This document shows positions 1 to 8,969 of a stretch of 64,000 nucleotides of DNA, piece by piece. Within the stretch, counting starts at the first letter, position 1. Each line of letters begins with the position of its first letter. The DNA is from Brevundimonas sp. SL130 (GTDB taxonomy: Bacteria; Pseudomonadota; Alphaproteobacteria; Caulobacterales; Caulobacteraceae), in the NCBI RefSeq assembly GCF_026625805.1, contig NZ_CP113064.1, positions 1,178,001 through 1,242,000 on the forward strand. Direction: 5' to 3'. The translations under genes and the position numbers were made by a program. Below the pieces are notes generated by a model. The model saw only the letters and a list, made by a program, of their open reading frames with translations, was not told where the DNA came from and ran no database searches.

Positions 1-701
1 GATCCGCGCGCCGGCGGCGGCGGCGGCCGCAATGTCGGGTCGGGCGGGGGCAAGTCGCCGCCGGTGACCCTGATCGTCAGCGCCGTGATCCTGCTGGTGC
101 TGATCATCGCGGTGATCTTCTTCTACCGGTCCGGCATGCGCGCCTCGACCGATGCGCCGCCCGCTGTGGGCCAGCCCGTCGGCGAGATGAAGACCGCCGC
201 CCCCATCGACGCCCAGCCGGTCGATCCGGCGGCGGGCGTCCGCGTGTATCGCGACGAGGCCGAGACCACCGACGCTCCTGTGACCTTCACCCCGCCGCCC
301 GAGGCGCCCAGCCGCGTCCGGCCGCGCCGCCCGTCGTCGCCCCCACCGGCCAGGGCCTGCCGGCTGCATCTGCCCCCGCGCCCCGTCCGACGACGCCGGC
401 CCCCAAGACGGAGGCCCCGACGCCTGCCGCTCCGGCCCCGACCGCCCCCGCCGCCGCCGGCGGTTCGGCCTCGGTCCAGATCGGCGCCTTCTCCTCGACC
501 GAGATCGCCGACCGGGAATACGCCGCCGTCGCCGGACGCTTCGGCCAATATGCGTCGGGCGCCGAGAAGCGCGTGACCGAGGTGACCTCGTCCAGCGGCT
601 CGACCCTGTACCGCACCACCTTTACGGGCCTGTCGCGCGAGCGGGCGGTCGCCTTCTGCAACGCCTTGAAGGCCGCCGGACGGGATTGCATCGTTCGGTG
701 A
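1..701 (+). pseudogene. SPOR-domain membrane protein, cut by left edge and frameshifted
   Basis: The frame is open at the left edge: a Gly-rich stretch, one membrane helix (about nt 64-126, ending FFYRSG), then a Pro/Ala-rich linker. A SPOR domain, which in this family binds denuded septal glycan strands, is clear at the 3' end (about nt 475-698, QIGAFSS, TTFTGLSRERA, ending DCIVR). The helix lies in one frame and the SPOR domain in another. The switch falls near nt 285-310, where the first frame turns into implausible Arg/Pro sequence and the other starts to read PAAPPVVAPTGQG. One base appears to be missing relative to an intact gene. The TGA overlaps the GTG start of nagZ (GTGA), so the two were probably one operon. 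This may be a real mutation or an assembly error. Confidence 0.75.
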
Positions 702-1747
702 CTTCCGCTGCGATCTACGGGTGTGCGGGCCATCGGCTGACGGAGGACGAACGCGCCTTCTTCGCCGAGACGCGTCCCTGGGGCTTCATCCTGTTCCGGC
801 GCAACATCGACAGCCCGGAACAGGTGCGGGCCCTGACGGATGAGCTGCGCGCCGCCATCGGCGACGCCGACGCCCCCATCCTGATCGACCAGGAGGGGGG
901 GCGGGTCCAGCGGATGGGGCCGCCGCACTGGCCCAAATACCCGCCGGGGAACGCCTATCTGAAGGCGACGAACGACCCGATGGACGCGCGCGAATTGGCG
1001 CGGCTGGGCGCGCGGCTGATGGCGCACGACTTGCGCGAGGTCGGGATCAATGTCGATCTGCTGCCGGTGCTGGACGTGCCTGTGCCCGGCGCCCACGACA
1101 TCGTCGGCGACCGCGCCTATGGTCAGGATCCGGCGACGGTCGCGCTGCTGGGTCGGGCCGCGGCGGAAGGCTTGCTGGCCGGCGGGGTGCTGCCCTGTAT
1201 CAAACATATGCCGGGCCATGGCCGCGCCTTCGCCGACAGCCACAAGAACCTGCCGACGGTCCACGCCGATTTCGACAGCCTGGACGCCTGGGACTTTGCG
1301 CCGTTCAAGGCGATGTCGGACATGCCTTGGGCGATGACGGCGCACATCGTCTTCACCGCCGTGGACCGGAAACGCCCGGCCACCCAGTCGAAGAAGGCCG
1401 TGCGGATGATGCGCGAGCATCTGGGCTTTGCCGGCCTGATCATGACCGACGACCTGTCGATGCAGGCCCTGAGCGGGTCGCTGGGCGAGCGGGCGCATCA
1501 ATCCTTGAAAGCGGGCTGCGACGTCGTGCTTCACTGCAATGGCGATCTGGCCGAGATGCAGGATGTGGCCGAGGCGACGGGCAGGCTGAAGGGCAAGGCC
1601 AGGGCCAGGGCCGAGGCGGCGATGGCGCGGATTGTCCGCGTTCCCGAACCCCTCGATCCGGTTGCGGCCCACGAACGCTTCTTCCGCGCCATGGCGGGCA
1701 AGACGGACGCCGCCAAGGGGCCGGACGTGGGCGAGGCGCAGGCATGA
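698..1747 (+). CDS. nagZ: Beta-N-acetylhexosaminidase (glycoside hydrolase family 3)
   Basis: About 349 residues, the normal size for NagZ. This cytoplasmic enzyme removes N-acetylglucosamine from anhydro-muropeptides during peptidoglycan recycling. Family marks visible are IDQEGGRVQR near residue 65, GDRAYG near 145, KHMPGHG with the following DSHK near 170-185 (catalytic His/Asp loop), and MTDDLSM near 248 (region of the nucleophile Asp). A TTG lies 12 nt upstream in frame, but the GTG at 698 is preferred because it overlaps the upstream stop as GTGA. It is followed by scpA and scpB, a gene order common in alphaproteobacteria. Confidence 0.95.
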   Translation: MTSAAIYGCAGHRLTEDERAFFAETRPWGFILFRRNIDSPEQVRALTDELRAAIGDADAPILIDQEGGRVQRMGPPHWPKYPPGNAYLKATNDPMDARELARLGARLMAHDLREVGINVDLLPVLDVPVPGAHDIVGDRAYGQDPATVALLGRAAAEGLLAGGVLPCIKHMPGHGRAFADSHKNLPTVHADFDSLDAWDFAPFKAMSDMPWAMTAHIVFTAVDRKRPATQSKKAVRMMREHLGFAGLIMTDDLSMQALSGSLGERAHQSLKAGCDVVLHCNGDLAEMQDVAEATGRLKGKARARAEAAMARIVRVPEPLDPVAAHERFFRAMAGKTDAAKGPDVGEAQA

Positions 1748-1801
1748 CCCGTGTAGCCTCTACCGGCCTCAAGCAGCGCGAAGCGCGGTAGGCCAACAAA
1801 A

Positions 1802-2623
1802 ATGACCGACGCCTTTCAGCCCAATCTGGATTTCACGGCCGTCGCCGAGGTCGAGGAGCGCGAGGCCTTTGTCGTCGATCTGGACGGCTATGAGGGGCCG
1901 TTGCACGTCCTGCTGGCCCTGGCGCGGACGCAGAAGGTCGATCTGCTGAAACTGTCGATCACCCGGCTGGCCGAACAGTATCTGGCCTTCGTGCACGAGG
2001 CGCGGCGGCGCAACTTCGCCCTGGCGGCGGATTATCTCGTGATGGCGTCCTGGCTGGCCTATCTGAAGTCTCGACTGCTGCTGCCGCGCACCGAAAAGGA
2101 CAAGGGCGAGGAGCCGCCGGCCGAGGCCCTGGCCGCCGCCCTGGCCTTCCGGCTGCAAAAGCTGGAGGCCATGCGCAAGGCGGTGGATCAGCTTTTGGCC
2201 CGGCCCCAGCTGAAGCGCGACGTCTTCACCCGAGGCGACCCCGAGGCGACGGTGATCGTTCCGTCCGACCGGATCGACGCCAGCCTGTATGAGCTGATGA
2301 GCGCCTATGTGACCCAGCGTCGGCGCGAGGGCGCGCGGCGCTATTCGCCCGGCCAGCGGGTCGAGGCCTTTCCGCTGGAGGCGGCGCGCGACTGGCTGCG
2401 CGAGATCATGCCCCGCCTGGCCGACTGGACCACGCTGGACGAGGTGGCGCCCCATCGCGGCGGCGACGAGGGGCCCAGCCAGGCCAGCTATACGGCGTCC
2501 ACCCTGTCGGCCAGTCTGGAGCTGGTGAAGGAGGGGGCGATGGACATCCGCCAGACGGCGCCGTTCGCGGACCTGTATCTGAAGCGGCGCGGTGATGGGC
2601 ATCCGCTGGAGCTGACGCCGTGA
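1802..2623 (+). CDS. scpA: Segregation and condensation protein A
   Basis: 273 residues. ScpA is the kleisin bridging the SMC ATPase heads and, with ScpB, makes the condensin that organises and separates chromosomes. The N-terminal kleisin signature YEGPLHVLLALARTQKVDL (about residues 29-47) is unmistakable, followed by the helical SRLLLP region and a winged-helix C-terminus (MDIRQTAPFADLYL). It starts 54 nt after nagZ and is followed by scpB after a palindromic element. Confidence 0.95.
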   Translation: MTDAFQPNLDFTAVAEVEEREAFVVDLDGYEGPLHVLLALARTQKVDLLKLSITRLAEQYLAFVHEARRRNFALAADYLVMASWLAYLKSRLLLPRTEKDKGEEPPAEALAAALAFRLQKLEAMRKAVDQLLARPQLKRDVFTRGDPEATVIVPSDRIDASLYELMSAYVTQRRREGARRYSPGQRVEAFPLEAARDWLREIMPRLADWTTLDEVAPHRGGDEGPSQASYTASTLSASLELVKEGAMDIRQTAPFADLYLKRRGDGHPLELTP

Positions 2624-2650
2624 GAATTGCGCCTGCTCAATCCTATCACT

Positions 2651-2759
2651 CCGTCATCCTAGGGCTTGTCCCTAGGATCCATACGCCCGGTGTCTGGCAT
2701 GGGCGCACCTTCGGAAAAACCGGGAGTATGGATCCTCGCCACAAGGGCGAGGATGACGG
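2651..2759. repeat. Nested palindromic intergenic element with compensated stems
   Basis: Two 34-nt arms (2651-2684 and 2726-2759) form a long inverted repeat beginning CCGTCATCCT and ending GGATCCATAC. Each arm is itself a hairpin with a CTTGT loop. The inner stem is CCTAGGG/CCCTAGG in the left arm and CCTCGCC/GGCGAGG in the right, so the differing bases are changed in pairs. A third inner pairing CCCGGT/ACCGGG (2686-2691 with 2719-2724) sits between the arms. It fills most of the scpA-scpB gap. It looks like a dispersed intergenic repeat; a related element lies at 51964-52140. Confidence 0.8.
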
Positions 2760-2779
2760 AATTGGGGGGAGCAGAATAG

Positions 2780-3439
2780 ATGTCTGACCTGTCCTTCCAA
2801 CCCGACGACGGCGAGATCGAGCGCCGGGTCGAGGCCCTGCTGTTCGCCGCCGCCGGTCCGTTGAGCGCCGCCGAGATCGCCGCCCGTCTGCCCGAGGGCG
2901 CCGATGTCGCCCGCGCCCTGTCGGGGCTGCGCGCCCGGTACGAGGGGCGAGGCGTCGAGCTGGACTGCGTCGCGGACCGCTGGCGGTTCCGTACTGCGGC
3001 GGACCTGGCCTTCATGATGACCGAGGAGCGCGAGGAGCCGCGTCGCCTGTCGCGGGCCGCGCTCGAGACCCTGGCCATCATCGCCTACCACCAACCCGTC
3101 ACCCGCGCCGAGATCGAAAGCGTGCGGGGCGTCACCCTGTCGAAGGGCACGCTGGACCTGTTGCTGGAGATGGGGTTCGTGCGCTTACGCGGGCGTCGGC
3201 GCACGCCGGGGCGGCCCGTCACCTATGCCACCGCCGACCGCTTCCTGGAGCATTTCGGCCTGGCCAGCCTGTATGATCTTCCCGGCGTGCAGGAGATGAA
3301 GGCCGCAGGTCTTCTGGATCTGTCTCTGCCGGTCGGGTTCGAACTGCCCGATCCGGGCCGAAGCGACGCCGCCGAGGATGAAGGCCCCGTCATCGACGAC
3401 GACGCGCCCGAGTTCGCCCAGGATTTCGTCGGCAACTAG
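2780..3439 (+). CDS. scpB: Segregation and condensation protein B
   Basis: 219 residues. ScpB is the winged-helix partner that dimerises and stabilises ScpA in the SMC complex. The tandem winged-helix pattern is clear: IERRVEALLFAA near the N-terminus, then LSRAALETLAIIAYHQPVTRAEIE and the RGRRRTPGRPVTYATTD-like segment near residue 150. The last 40 residues are acidic and probably disordered. The ATG lies after a GGGGGA run. In many relatives tatABC follows scpB; here a histidine kinase follows instead. Confidence 0.94.
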   Translation: MSDLSFQPDDGEIERRVEALLFAAAGPLSAAEIAARLPEGADVARALSGLRARYEGRGVELDCVADRWRFRTAADLAFMMTEEREEPRRLSRAALETLAIIAYHQPVTRAEIESVRGVTLSKGTLDLLLEMGFVRLRGRRRTPGRPVTYATADRFLEHFGLASLYDLPGVQEMKAAGLLDLSLPVGFELPDPGRSDAAEDEGPVIDDDAPEFAQDFVGN

Positions 3440-3518
3440 GGGTAACCCCGTATAATTGCATTAACGGGGCGGAACGCCTCCCTGATGTTTGCTGAGGGCT
3501 GTACTCGGGGGATGCTGC

Positions 3519-5123
3519 GTGAAGTCAGATTTGACAGGTTTGCGGCTTGTGGCTTTGCTGATGCTGGCTGTCGTCGTCGGCATGATCGGCGTGCTGAGCA
3601 TCGTCAGCAGGGGAATCGACGACCATCAGCGCGAGCGTGATCAGTCGATGGTCGGCCTCAGGCTGGCCCGCATCGTCGAGACCGCAGGCGAGGATCTGGA
3701 GCCGGTGACAGTTTGGGACGAAGCGGTGCGCGAACTTAGCAAGCCGACCGCAGCGCAATGGTTCGATCGATTTGTGGGGGGCGTCTATACAGGCCGTCAC
3801 GGGCATCTGGCGACATTCAGCTATGATGCTTCGGGGGAAATGTTGCGCGCCAACCATGCCGATGGGCTCTCCCACTCCGGCGAGACCCACCCCATGGAGC
3901 GCGCCGCCCGCCCCCTGATCGACCAACTCGCCGCCCAGGCCCGGGCGCGGGACCGTTCGACCCATGGAAGGGCGGCAGCCCTGGTCAATGCAAGCTTCAT
4001 ACGGGTGGACGGCGCCGTCTATATCGTGGCGGTGTCGACCGTCGTGCGTCACACCTCGGCGGGGCCGGCGACCGGCGGTGACCCCATGATCGCTTCCTTC
4101 AAGCCTTTCGACGCCGAGGTGGAATGGATCCGTACCCGCATGGGCAAGACGGATGTCCGGTTTTCGACGGGCGCCGAGCCCCCGAATGGCATGGCGGGCA
4201 TCCCCATCCTCGACGCGAACGGAGCGCGGCTCGGCCAGATTGTGTGGACTCCTGATCACCCCGGCTATCGCATCCTTACCCACGCCCTTCCGCTTCTGCT
4301 GTTGATGATGGCCGTGCTGGCTGCGAGCGGCGGCTTGTTGATGTGGCGAATGTTCTCGGACATGCGTCGTCTACGTGCGTCCGAGGCGGCCCTGTCCGCC
4401 GCCCTGGAGCATGCCGAGGCGGCGAACGCGGCCAAGAGCCGTTTTCTGTCGAACGTCAGCCATGAGCTGCGCACGCCGCTGAACGGCGTCCTCGGCATGG
4501 CTGAAGTCCTCGGCCAGGACGCGCTGACCCATCGGCAGCGCGAGCGTCTGGATATTCTGAAGGAGGCGGGAAATCGCCAACTGAGGTTGATCGAGGATCT
4601 GCTCGACGTCGTCCGCCTGGGAGACGGCGCCGTAACGCTGGACGAACGCCCGTTCCGCCCCTCCGTCTTGTTACGCAGCCTATACAATGATCATCGGGCC
4701 GCCGCCGCGGCGAAGGGGGTTTCGCTCAAGGTGGAGGCGCCGGAGGGCGAATGGCTGGGCGACGCCGTTCACCTGGAAAAACTGCTCGGCGCCCTGGTTC
4801 ACAACGCGATCCGCTTCACCGAATCCGGCGCGGTGAACGTGCGAGTCCTGGTCCGCGACGGTATGACGTTCGAAGTTCAGGACACGGGGGCCGGCATGAC
4901 CAAGGCCGAGGCCGCGGTTCTGTTCGACCCCTTCGCCCAGGGCGACGACAGCAGAACCCGCAAGGCGGAAGGCCTGGGCCTGGGCCTGACGGCGGCCAAT
5001 GGTCTGGCGCGGCTGATGGGCGGTCGGATCGAGGTCGAAAGCAGCCCAGGCTGCGGCAGTCTGTTCCGCGTCACCCTGCCGCTGGCGCCCGCGCTCAGGT
5101 CGTCAGAAGCCGCGGCAGCTTGA
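3519..5123 (+). CDS. CHASE4-domain sensor histidine kinase
   Basis: About 534 residues. Order: N-terminal membrane helix (about 8-30), a periplasmic sensor segment of CHASE4 type ([13 protein letters not shown] near 60-72), second helix (about 250-275), HisKA dimerisation domain with phospho-acceptor H315 in SHELRTPL, and a HATPase domain with N-box HNAIRF, G1 DTGAGM and G2 GLGLGLTAA. No receiver domain and no adjacent response regulator, so it is an orphan kinase of unknown signal. An upstream TTG (3489) is possible; GTG 3519 is preferred because the membrane helix follows directly. Its 3' end overlaps the convergent ispH by 29 nt. Confidence 0.88.
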   Translation: MKSDLTGLRLVALLMLAVVVGMIGVLSIVSRGIDDHQRERDQSMVGLRLARIVETAGEDLEPVTVWDEAVRELSKPTAAQWFDRFVGGVYTGRHGHLATFSYDASGEMLRANHADGLSHSGETHPMERAARPLIDQLAAQARARDRSTHGRAAALVNASFIRVDGAVYIVAVSTVVRHTSAGPATGGDPMIASFKPFDAEVEWIRTRMGKTDVRFSTGAEPPNGMAGIPILDANGARLGQIVWTPDHPGYRILTHALPLLLLMMAVLAASGGLLMWRMFSDMRRLRASEAALSAALEHAEAANAAKSRFLSNVSHELRTPLNGVLGMAEVLGQDALTHRQRERLDILKEAGNRQLRLIEDLLDVVRLGDGAVTLDERPFRPSVLLRSLYNDHRAAAAAKGVSLKVEAPEGEWLGDAVHLEKLLGALVHNAIRFTESGAVNVRVLVRDGMTFEVQDTGAGMTKAEAAVLFDPFAQGDDSRTRKAEGLGLGLTAANGLARLMGGRIEVESSPGCGSLFRVTLPLAPALRSSEAAAA

Positions 5124-6075
5124 AGGTCACGGTCTCGCGCGCGCCGCCGTCCTCGGTCACCGTGGCGTCGAACCGTTCGGCTATGGCGTCCACCAGGGCC
5201 GCGATCAGCGGTTCGGGGGCCGAGGCGCCGGCGGTGACGCCCACCGTCTGAACCCCGTCGAACCAGCTCCAGTCCACCTGGGAGGCGTCATCGACCAGCC
5301 GGGCGTCGCGGGCGCCGGCGCGCATCGCCACCTCGACCAGCCGCGCCGAGTTGGACGAGTTCTTGGACCCGACCACCAGCACCAGTTCGCAGCCCTCGCC
5401 CAGCACCTTGACCGCGTCCTGGCGGTTGGTGGTGGCGTAGCAGATGTCTTCCTTGTGCGGATCGGGCAATTCGGGGAAGCGCCGCTTCAGCACCTTCAAT
5501 ATGCCCGCCGTGTCATCGACCGACAGGGTGGTCTGGGTCGCATAGGCCAAGGGGGCGTCGCCGGGGCGTTCGAACGATTCGGCGTCGGCCTCGGTCTCGA
5601 TCAGGCTGATGGCGCCCGGCGGCAACTGGCCCATGGTGCCGATCACCTCCGGGTGGCCGGCGTGGCCGATCAGGATGATGTGGCGTCCTGCGGCATGATG
5701 ACGCTCGGCCTCGACATGGACCTTGGACACCAGGGGGCAGGTGGCGTCGAGGAACAGCAGCTGGCGCGCCTGGGCGTTGGCGGGCACCGACTTGGGCACC
5801 CCGTGGGCGGAAAAGACGACCGGCCGGTCGTCCGGGCATTCGTCCAGTTCCTTGACGAACACAGCCCCCATGGCCTTCAGCCGCTCGACCACATGGCGAT
5901 TATGAACGATCTCGTGGCGCACATAGACGGGGGCGCCGAACTTCTCGATGGCCCGCTCGACGATCTGGATCGCCCGGTCCACGCCCGCACAGAAGCCGCG
6001 CGGCGTCGCCAGCCGCACCGCGATGGGGCGGCGTTCGGGCGAGGGGGAGGGGACGTGCATGTTCATGGCCGCCAA
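5095..6075 (-). CDS. ispH: 4-hydroxy-3-methylbut-2-enyl diphosphate reductase
   Basis: 326 residues. IspH (LytB) performs the last step of the MEP isoprenoid pathway, reducing HMBPP to IPP and DMAPP with a [4Fe-4S] cluster. The three cluster cysteines are visible: C29 in RGFCAGV, C113 in DATCP and C212 in [10 protein letters not shown]. The HGVP and SSNS substrate motifs are also present. ATGs at residues 4 and 6 are alternative starts. The gene converges on the histidine kinase and the two coding ends overlap. Confidence 0.96.
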   Translation of the reverse strand: MAAMNMHVPSPSPERRPIAVRLATPRGFCAGVDRAIQIVERAIEKFGAPVYVRHEIVHNRHVVERLKAMGAVFVKELDECPDDRPVVFSAHGVPKSVPANAQARQLLFLDATCPLVSKVHVEAERHHAAGRHIILIGHAGHPEVIGTMGQLPPGAISLIETEADAESFERPGDAPLAYATQTTLSVDDTAGILKVLKRRFPELPDPHKEDICYATTNRQDAVKVLGEGCELVLVVGSKNSSNSARLVEVAMRAGARDARLVDDASQVDWSWFDGVQTVGVTAGASAPEPLIAALVDAIAERFDATVTEDGGARETVTFKLPRLLTT

Positions 6076-6304
6076 CCTAGTCGTTCGCGCGTCATATCGC
6101 CATGCGGGGCGAGCGAATCCCCGCCCTCAGACAGCGACGCATCGCCACGGTCATGCTGTTCTGGACGAAAGGTCAAGCCGAACAAAGATTTAGCTTCCGA
6201 TCACGACGCCTTGACCAACCGGCCGCTCACGATTAGTTTCCGCGCCGAATTCAGACCCGCCCGAACACATTGTTTGAGCGCTGAACGCACAGGTCCTGTC
6301 CCCT

Positions 6305-6664
6305 ATGTCGGAATCGCGCGAAGAGGCGATCAAACGCCTCCAAGACAGCGCATCCGCATTGGAGGCGCGGACAGCGGTGGAGAAATCCGCCGAGCTGACC
6401 GGCCATCAGGTGTCGGGTCAGGCCTACAAGATCATCGCCGAGCTTCTCGGCGGCGTCCTTGTGGGTCTTGCGGCGGGTTTCATCGCGGACTGGGTCTTCG
6501 GGACCCGTCCGTGGGGTTTGATCGGCGGGGTCCTGTTGGGCTTCGCCTTGTCGATTTACATGGCGCGTCGCACAGCCAACCGGCTGATGGCGCAGGCCAA
6601 GGCGTTGGGGATTTCGGCTTCGGCCGAGCCTTACGTCGAGGCCGACGAAGACGGGGAACGATAG
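6305..6664 (+). CDS. atpI: AtpI / F0F1-ATPase assembly subunit
   Basis: 119 residues. AtpI-family proteins are small inner-membrane proteins that help assemble the c-ring and may take part in Mg2+ supply. Here a charged N-terminus is followed by two membrane helices (about 46-66 LLGGVLVGLAAGFIADWVFG and 72-90) and an acidic tail. It leads the Fo gene cluster and ends 6 nt before atpB. The 229-nt gap upstream, between divergent ispH and this gene, should hold the operon promoter; I see no clear motif in it. Confidence 0.88.
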   Translation: MSESREEAIKRLQDSASALEARTAVEKSAELTGHQVSGQAYKIIAELLGGVLVGLAAGFIADWVFGTRPWGLIGGVLLGFALSIYMARRTANRLMAQAKALGISASAEPYVEADEDGER

Positions 6665-6670
6665 GGCTTC

Positions 6671-7456
6671 ATGGCCGATCCGATTCATCAGTTTCAGATT
6701 CAGAAGGTCTTCGACCTTCCTGACGTGACCTTGCCTGTGCTGGGAACGGTCGATCTGGCCGTGACCAACTCGCACATCGCCATGACCGTCGCATTCGTCG
6801 TGATTGTCGGCTTCCTGGCCGCCGTGACGTCGAACGCGCAGATCGTGCCCGGTCGCTTGCAAGCAGCAGGCGAGGGTCTGTTCGGCCTGATCGACAATCT
6901 GGCGAATTCGATCATCGGTCACGAAGGCCGGAAGTATTTCCCGTTCGTCTTCACCCTGTTCGTGATGATCCTGGGCATGAACATCCTGGGGCTGTTCCTG
7001 ACCTTTACGGCGACGTCGCAGTTGGCGATCACCGTCACCTTCGCCTTGATCACCTTCGGTCTGGTTCTGGTGGTCGGTTTCGTCAAGAACGGCCTGGGCT
7101 TCTTCAAGCTGTTCTGGCCCATGGGCGCGCCGCTGGCGCTGCGCCCGATCGTCGGCCTGATCGAGTTCGTCTCTTTCCTGCTTCGTCCGGTCACCCTGGC
7201 GCTTCGTCTGTTCGGCAATATGCTGGGCGGCCACGTCGCGCTGAAGATCTTCGCCGGCTTCGTCGTATCCCTGGGCCTGCTGGGCCTGGGCGGCGGCGTG
7301 GGCCTGCTGGCCTTCCCGGTCGCGGCCCTGTCGCTGGGCATGGTCGTCGCCCTGACCGCGCTTGAGTTTCTCGTGGCCTTCCTTCAGGCCTTCGTCTTCG
7401 CCGTTCTGGCCTGCATCTATCTGAATGATGTGGTCAACCTGGACCACGCCCACTAA
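6671..7456 (+). CDS. atpB: ATP synthase Fo subunit a
   Basis: 261 residues, five to six membrane helices. Subunit a forms the two proton half-channels beside the c-ring. The essential arginine lies in LALRLFGNMLGGH (about residue 178), and the last helices carry the conserved EFLVAFLQAFVFAVL segment. The N-terminus has the HQFQIQKVFDL type found in alphaproteobacterial subunit a. It is transcribed with atpI and atpE; the F1 genes are not in this window, as is usual where Fo and F1 operons are split. Confidence 0.96.
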   Translation: MADPIHQFQIQKVFDLPDVTLPVLGTVDLAVTNSHIAMTVAFVVIVGFLAAVTSNAQIVPGRLQAAGEGLFGLIDNLANSIIGHEGRKYFPFVFTLFVMILGMNILGLFLTFTATSQLAITVTFALITFGLVLVVGFVKNGLGFFKLFWPMGAPLALRPIVGLIEFVSFLLRPVTLALRLFGNMLGGHVALKIFAGFVVSLGLLGLGGGVGLLAFPVAALSLGMVVALTALEFLVAFLQAFVFAVLACIYLNDVVNLDHAH

Positions 7457-7512
7457 GGGCCGGACCAGTCTCTTCACCCCAACCACCAACGACTTAATCT
7501 AGGAATACAATC

Positions 7513-7737
7513 ATGGACGCTGAAGCCGCGAAGTACATCGGCGCTGGTCTCGCCACCCTGGGCATGATCGGTTCGGCCCTGGGCGTGGGCAACATCTTCG
7601 GCCAGTTCCTGGCCGGCGCCCTGCGCAACCCGTCGGCCGCCGCCGGCCAAGTCGGCAACCTGTTCGTGGGCGCCGCCCTGGCCGAAGCCCTGGGCATCCT
7701 GGCCTTCGTGCTCGGCATCCTGATGATCTTCGGCTGA
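7513..7737 (+). CDS. atpE: ATP synthase Fo subunit c
   Basis: 74 residues, two hydrophobic helices joined by the polar loop ALRNPSA. Subunit c forms the rotating proteolipid ring; the proton-carrying carboxylate is the Glu in [13 protein letters not shown] of helix 2 (about residue 58). A hairpin with a short T tract follows the stop, which fits the need for many c copies per complex. Confidence 0.97.
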   Translation: MDAEAAKYIGAGLATLGMIGSALGVGNIFGQFLAGALRNPSAAAGQVGNLFVGAALAEALGILAFVLGILMIFG

Positions 7738-7750
7738 TATCAGCCGATAC

Positions 7751-7780
7751 CGGCGCGCGGGGTTCGCCCGCGCGCCGTTT
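7751..7780 (+). terminator. Hairpin between atpE and b' (attenuator or mRNA stabiliser)
   Basis: An 11-bp GC stem (CGGCGCGCGGG 7751-7761 with CCCGCGCGCCG 7767-7777) closes a GTTCG loop and is followed by TTT. It lies 13 nt after the atpE stop and inside the operon. The weak T tract suggests partial termination or 3'-end protection rather than full termination, which would raise subunit c output over b' and b. Confidence 0.6.
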
Positions 7781-7805
7781 CATCTGATTCTGCAGCAGAC
7801 GGTTC

Positions 7806-8378
7806 ATGGCCAGCACCCACACCAACGACGCGCTTCCCGCTTCGGTCGAAGCGGACCTGCACGCCGAGACGGCGACCGCCGCCGAGCACGGCTCGGGCGG
7901 CCTGCCGCAATTCCAGTTCGAACACTGGGCGGGCCAGATCGGCTATCTGCTGATCCTGTTCGTCGTCCTGTACGTTCTGGTCTCCAAGGTCTTCGCGCCT
8001 CGCCTTCGCAAGGTGATGGGCGAACGGGCCGATACGATTTCCAACGCCGTCGCCACCGCGCGTCAGGTCCAGGCCGAGGCCGCCGAACAGGCCGCCCAGG
8101 CTCAGGCCGAGGTCGCCAAGGCCCGCGCCGACGCCCGCGCCATGGCCGCCGCCGCCAAGGCGCGCGTGACCGAAGACGCCAACGCCCGTCAGGCGGCTGA
8201 AGAAGCCGTCGTCAACGCCCGCATCGCCGAGGCCGAGACCGCCATCGGCAAGACGCGCGACGCGGCCATGGCCAATGTCGCGACCATCGCCTCCGACGCC
8301 GCCGCCGCCATGGTGGAGCGCCTGACCGGCAAGGCCGCCACTGCGGCCGAGGTGGCTACGGCCAAGGGAGCCGTCTGA
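7806..8378 (+). CDS. atpF2: ATP synthase Fo subunit b'
   Basis: 190 residues. A variable N-terminus, one membrane helix (about 40-62, GYLLILFVVLYVLVSK), then a long Ala/Glu/Arg-rich coiled coil. Together with subunit b it forms the heterodimeric peripheral stalk typical of photosynthetic and other alphaproteobacteria. The b' assignment rests on gene order (first of two b-like genes) and the FAPRLRKVMGERADTI segment after the helix. Its stop overlaps the start of atpF (TGATG). Confidence 0.92.
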   Translation: MASTHTNDALPASVEADLHAETATAAEHGSGGLPQFQFEHWAGQIGYLLILFVVLYVLVSKVFAPRLRKVMGERADTISNAVATARQVQAEAAEQAAQAQAEVAKARADARAMAAAAKARVTEDANARQAAEEAVVNARIAEAETAIGKTRDAAMANVATIASDAAAAMVERLTGKAATAAEVATAKGAV

Positions 8379-8893
8379 TGAACCTGATCTTCGAACACGG
8401 CATCTGGAGCTTCGCCAATGCGGAGATCTGGGTCGGCATCGGCCTGCTGATCTTCTTCGGCATCCTGATCGCCGCCGGCGTGCCCAAGATCGCCGCCGCC
8501 CAACTGGACGCCAAGGGCGCCAAGATCCAGGCCGACCTGGACGAGGCCGCCCGCCTGCGCGCCGAGGCAGAAGCCCTTCTGGCCCAGATCCGCAAGGAGA
8601 AGGCCGAGGCCGAGGCTCAGGCCGCCGAGATGATGGCCCAGGCGGAAGCCGACGCCCGTCGTCTGGAAGTCGATTCCAAGGCTAAGCTGGAAGAGACCCT
8701 GGCCCGTCGCCAGAAGATGGCCGAGGCCCGCATCGCCCAGGCGGAGGCCCAGGCCTCGGCCGAGGTCAAGGCCGCCGCCGCCGACCTGGCCGCAAAGGCT
8801 GCGGAACAGATCCTGGCCGCCCGCCTCGCCGGCGGCGCCAAGGACCCGCTGCTGGACGCCGCCATCGCCCAGATCGGCGATCGCCTGAACTGA
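8378..8893 (+). CDS. atpF: ATP synthase Fo subunit b
   Basis: 171 residues. N-terminal membrane helix (about 15-35, WVGIGLLIFFGILIAAGV) followed by a continuous heptad-like helix rich in Ala, Glu, Lys and Arg that ends near residue 165. It is the second peripheral-stalk subunit, overlapping b' by one base. A strong terminator follows 23 nt after the stop and closes the operon. Confidence 0.94.
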   Translation: MNLIFEHGIWSFANAEIWVGIGLLIFFGILIAAGVPKIAAAQLDAKGAKIQADLDEAARLRAEAEALLAQIRKEKAEAEAQAAEMMAQAEADARRLEVDSKAKLEETLARRQKMAEARIAQAEAQASAEVKAAAADLAAKAAEQILAARLAGGAKDPLLDAAIAQIGDRLN

Positions 8894-8915
8894 GTACGGC
8901 TGGCTCAGCCGAACG

Positions 8916-8952
8916 AAAAAAAGGCCCCCGGCGTCGCTGGGGGCCTTTTCTT
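8916..8952 (+). terminator. Rho-independent terminator of the atp operon
   Basis: A7, then GGCCCCC-GGCGTCGCT-GGGGGCC followed by TTTTCTTATTT. The A tract on the left makes it usable from both strands, so it probably also ends the minus-strand gene at 8970. Confidence 0.9.
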
Positions 8953-8969
8953 ATTTCGGTTGACCGCTG

